From contig BQJA01000027.1 of assembly GCA_021604405.1 (NCBI GenBank), positions 1 through 39,170 on the forward strand: a stretch of DNA of 39,170 nt, read 5' to 3'. The stretch's first letter is position 1; every line of letters starts with the position of its first letter. Below are positions 37,002 to 39,170 of this stretch, one piece after another. Position numbers and translations under genes: made by a program. The notes under the pieces are model-generated. The model made no database searches, was not told the origin of the DNA, and saw only the letters and a list, made by a program, of their open reading frames with translations. This DNA comes from Nitrosomonas sp. (GTDB lineage: Bacteria; Pseudomonadota; Gammaproteobacteria; Burkholderiales; Nitrosomonadaceae).

Positions 37002-39170
37002 ATGAAACTGAAAATTTACTCCCTTCAAATTATATTGCTGCTGGCCTTTGTCAGTACAAAAACTATGGCACAAAACGTCGATATTTGTGCTTCGGTCTCT
37101 GGCAATGTGATGACATTTACTTATCAACCTAATGCAAATTTTTCATCGCCACCTTTTAATTTTTGGAATAGCCAATTATTTACAATTCGTTATCCCAATA
37201 CGGTGTCGGTAACCTGGGGATCCATTACTCAACTTTCTGCTTTTTCATGGGGAGAAGATACCTTTACTCCCGGAGCAGGAGTAGACGGGGGAGATGGGTT
37301 TATCTACAAAACATTTTTTAGTGCAAATACGCCCACTCAAAGTATGACAAGTGGTGTACCCCTGGATGTATTTAGCATTATCATCACGCCGGATGCAACT
37401 GTGACTTTCGAGTTGATAACGGGCAATGCCTGGACCACGAATAATGCTAAAACCGCAGCGGTTAACAATGCAATTTCGGCCAATGAGTTTAATGCATTTT
37501 CGACGACTTGTGGTTCACAAACCTTTGTTGCTTGTGATGCTTCTACAACGACTATTGCTGCTTCGGATATTTGTTTGGAAGATGATGGCACAATAACCGT
37601 TACCGGAGGCATGTTAGATGATGGCACCTATACGTTTACTTATGATTTAGATGCACCAAATGCAGCAACGGACTTAACCGCTTCCGTGACCTTAGCTGGT
37701 GGCTCAGGCACAATGACAATCCCAGCTGCTAATCTAACCAATGTAGCATCTCCGCAAACAATAACGATTACACAAATCGAAGACGCGATGGGTTGTATGC
37801 TTACAGGACTTAGCATCAGCGGCGATTTTGCCATCAATGGCTTACCAGATGTAAGTACCTTAACTATAGCCGCCAGTGATATCTGTTTGGGTGATGATGG
37901 TATTGTAATGATTACGACCAGCCTTGCCGATGGTACTTATGACTTTACCTACGACTTAGATGCGGCCAATGCTGCAACCGGTGAAACGGGCAGTGTAACG
38001 GTAAGTGGTGGCAGTGGCGTTTTGACCATACCATCAGCGAGTTTAGCTAATACAGATGCTGGACAAACGGTGACCATTACTAGTGTAACAGATGGTAATA
38101 GTTGTGCTCCGGCCAGTGCTCTAAGTGTAGATACTGATTTTGCCATCAATGGCTTACCAGATGCTAGTAATCTGTCAGTGAGTGTCACCGAAGTTTGTGT
38201 GGGTGATGATGGCGTAATGATGATCACTTCCTCGACGCTTGTTGATGGTGATTATTCATTCACCTACGACCTGGCTGCACCGAATGCAGCAACTGGTTTA
38301 ATTGGCAGTGTGACCATTAGTAGTGGCATGGGAACTTTCCTAATTCCCACAGCCAACTTATCTAATCCTGCACCTACTCAAACAGTAACGATTACCTCAG
38401 TTACCGATGGTAACAATTGTTCTACTGCTGCTGTCTTAAGTGTGAGTGGCGACTTTGTAATCAATGATATACCTGATTGTACTTGTGCCTTGACCATTCT
38501 GGGGATAGGAACTCCCGGAGTTTGTAATGGTGATGGCACCTATAATATTGATGTTACGGTGACTTATACTGCACCAGGAACCTCTGGTTTTACTATAAAT
38601 GGACAGGTCTTTGCTTACACTAGCCGACCTCAAACGGTGACTTTAACTCTGCCTGGAGATGGCAGCGTAACCAATCTGCAAGCCTGGGATGTTGACACCC
38701 CAAGTTGTGGTGATGTAATGACTAGCGCATATACAGCTCCGGATTGTTCCGGAATGGGATGTGCAATGGCTATCACGGGAGTGGCGACGCCAGGAGTATG
38801 TAACGGCGATGGAACTTACGATATCGATGTGACCCTGACCTATGTTGAAGCCGGATCCAATGGTTTTGTACTGAATGGCGAAGTGTTTGCCTATACAGCC
38901 AGTCCACAAACGGTAACGATTACCTTGCCAGGTGATGGCGCGGCAACGACGCTACAAGCTTGGGATGTAGATGATATGACTTGTACAGATGATTTTGTGA
39001 GTGCCTATACTGCACCAGATTGTCCATCCATGGGATGTGCAATGGCGATTACGGGAGTAGGCACACCGGGCGCATGTAATGGCGACGGCACCTATGATAT
39101 CGATGTAACGCTGACTTATGCTGAAGTAGGCTCCAATGGCTTTGTGCTCAATGGCGAAGTATTTGCCTAT
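37002..39170 (+). CDS. Second exported repeat protein, truncated by the window end
   Basis: The frame starts at ATG 37002 and stays open for 723 codons to the last base, so the 3' end lies outside. The first 23 residues (MKLKIYSLQIILLLAF...TMA, then Q) form a signal peptide. Residues about 24-178 make a non-repetitive N-terminal domain with a Trp/Phe-rich opening (PPFNFWNSQLFTIRYPN) and ITPDATVTFELITG. Three copies of the 104-residue repeat of the upstream giant protein follow (37536, 37848, 38160). Next are 92-residue repeats (from 38484, 38760 and 39036) reading GTPGVCNGDGTYxIDVTLTY, then GFVLNGEVFAY, then LQAWDVD. It probably has the same location as the giant protein: exported and surface-bound or secreted. 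It is separated from the giant gene by a terminator and 68 bp, so it may have its own promoter. I do not recognise a named family. Confidence 0.88.
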   Translation, partial: MKLKIYSLQIILLLAFVSTKTMAQNVDICASVSGNVMTFTYQPNANFSSPPFNFWNSQLFTIRYPNTVSVTWGSITQLSAFSWGEDTFTPGAGVDGGDGFIYKTFFSANTPTQSMTSGVPLDVFSIIITPDATVTFELITGNAWTTNNAKTAAVNNAISANEFNAFSTTCGSQTFVACDASTTTIAASDICLEDDGTITVTGGMLDDGTYTFTYDLDAPNAATDLTASVTLAGGSGTMTIPAANLTNVASPQTITITQIEDAMGCMLTGLSISGDFAINGLPDVSTLTIAASDICLGDDGIVMITTSLADGTYDFTYDLDAANAATGETGSVTVSGGSGVLTIPSASLANTDAGQTVTITSVTDGNSCAPASALSVDTDFAINGLPDASNLSVSVTEVCVGDDGVMMITSSTLVDGDYSFTYDLAAPNAATGLIGSVTISSGMGTFLIPTANLSNPAPTQTVTITSVTDGNNCSTAAVLSVSGDFVINDIPDCTCALTILGIGTPGVCNGDGTYNIDVTVTYTAPGTSGFTINGQVFAYTSRPQTVTLTLPGDGSVTNLQAWDVDTPSCGDVMTSAYTAPDCSGMGCAMAITGVATPGVCNGDGTYDIDVTLTYVEAGSNGFVLNGEVFAYTASPQTVTITLPGDGAATTLQAWDVDDMTCTDDFVSAYTAPDCPSMGCAMAITGVGTPGACNGDGTYDIDVTLTYAEVGSNGFVLNGEVFAY
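37536..38474 (+). repeat. Three 104-residue repeats shared with the giant gene
   Basis: Units begin at 37536, 37848 and 38160; the second to third spacing is exactly 312 bp. They carry the same signature: DICLGDDG, SLADGTYDFTYDL, SGGSGVLTIPSASLAN, QTVTITSVTDGNSCAP and DFAINGLPD. The middle one resembles subtype B most. Confidence 0.88.
38475..39170 (+). repeat. 92-residue tandem repeats, exact 276-bp period, incomplete
   Basis: Copies start at the Cys codons 38484, 38760 and 39036, each 276 bp apart; the third is cut by the window end. The unit reads CAMAITGVxTPGxCNGDGTY, then DIDVTLTY, then GSNGFVLNGEVFAY, then PQTVTITLPGDG, then LQAWDVDxxxC and SAYTAPDC. Several cysteines recur per unit. 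The fold is probably beta-rich. Confidence 0.85.

Overview
The window reads as a chromosomal segment of a Bacteroidota bacterium, most likely a Saprospiria/Lewinella-like lineage. Grounds for this are moderate GC content, weak Shine-Dalgarno sites, a TAnnTTTG-type promoter candidate, a LytTR response regulator, a lipoprotein-type M49 peptidase, and a giant secreted protein built from LamG, CSLREA/beta-helix, VCBS, SprB-like and Ig-like modules with a C-terminus ending in EQLP. All convincing genes lie on the + strand. I see no tRNA, rRNA, CRISPR array, insertion sequence or phage gene.

Left part (1-9549), housekeeping-like. A 5' non-coding stretch precedes a probable three-gene operon: an exported S9 prolyl-oligopeptidase-family peptidase (486-2861), a three-helix membrane protein of unknown function (2909-3886) and a calcineurin-like phosphoesterase (3905-4639). 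Next come a lipoprotein dipeptidyl peptidase III (4808-6850), an orphan LytTR response regulator (6966-7742) and a long soluble helical protein of unknown function (7996-9549).

Middle part (9550-12108), sparse and structured. It holds a doubtful 54-residue ORF, a possible Imm26-like protein (10248-10940), a cysteine-bearing orphan protein (11179-11634) and many inverted repeats. One hairpin family, with arms like GAGCATGTTTGGAGG, recurs between genes. The leader of the giant gene can be drawn as an H-type pseudoknot followed by a perfect 9-bp hairpin.

Right part (12109-39170), giant repeat proteins. A single reading frame of about 8,270 codons (12109-36933) encodes, in order: signal segment, CSLREA domain, beta-helix, six tandem LamG-plus-KYG/GRDD modules, VCBS/FG-GAP repeats, two Gly-rich modules, two more LamG modules, thirteen 104-residue repeats with an exact 312-bp period, an SprB-like repeat, Ig/PKD-like repeats and a C-terminal domain with two Asp-rich calcium-site-like loops. 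After a terminator a second exported repeat protein starts at 37002 and runs off the window. It carries three copies of the same 104-residue repeat and then a different 92-residue repeat. The two genes look like paralogous surface or matrix proteins sharing a repeat stock. The most distinctive observations are the A-B-B higher-order structure of the 312-bp array, a 1,563-residue stretch with no Lys or Arg, and the predicted leader pseudoknot.
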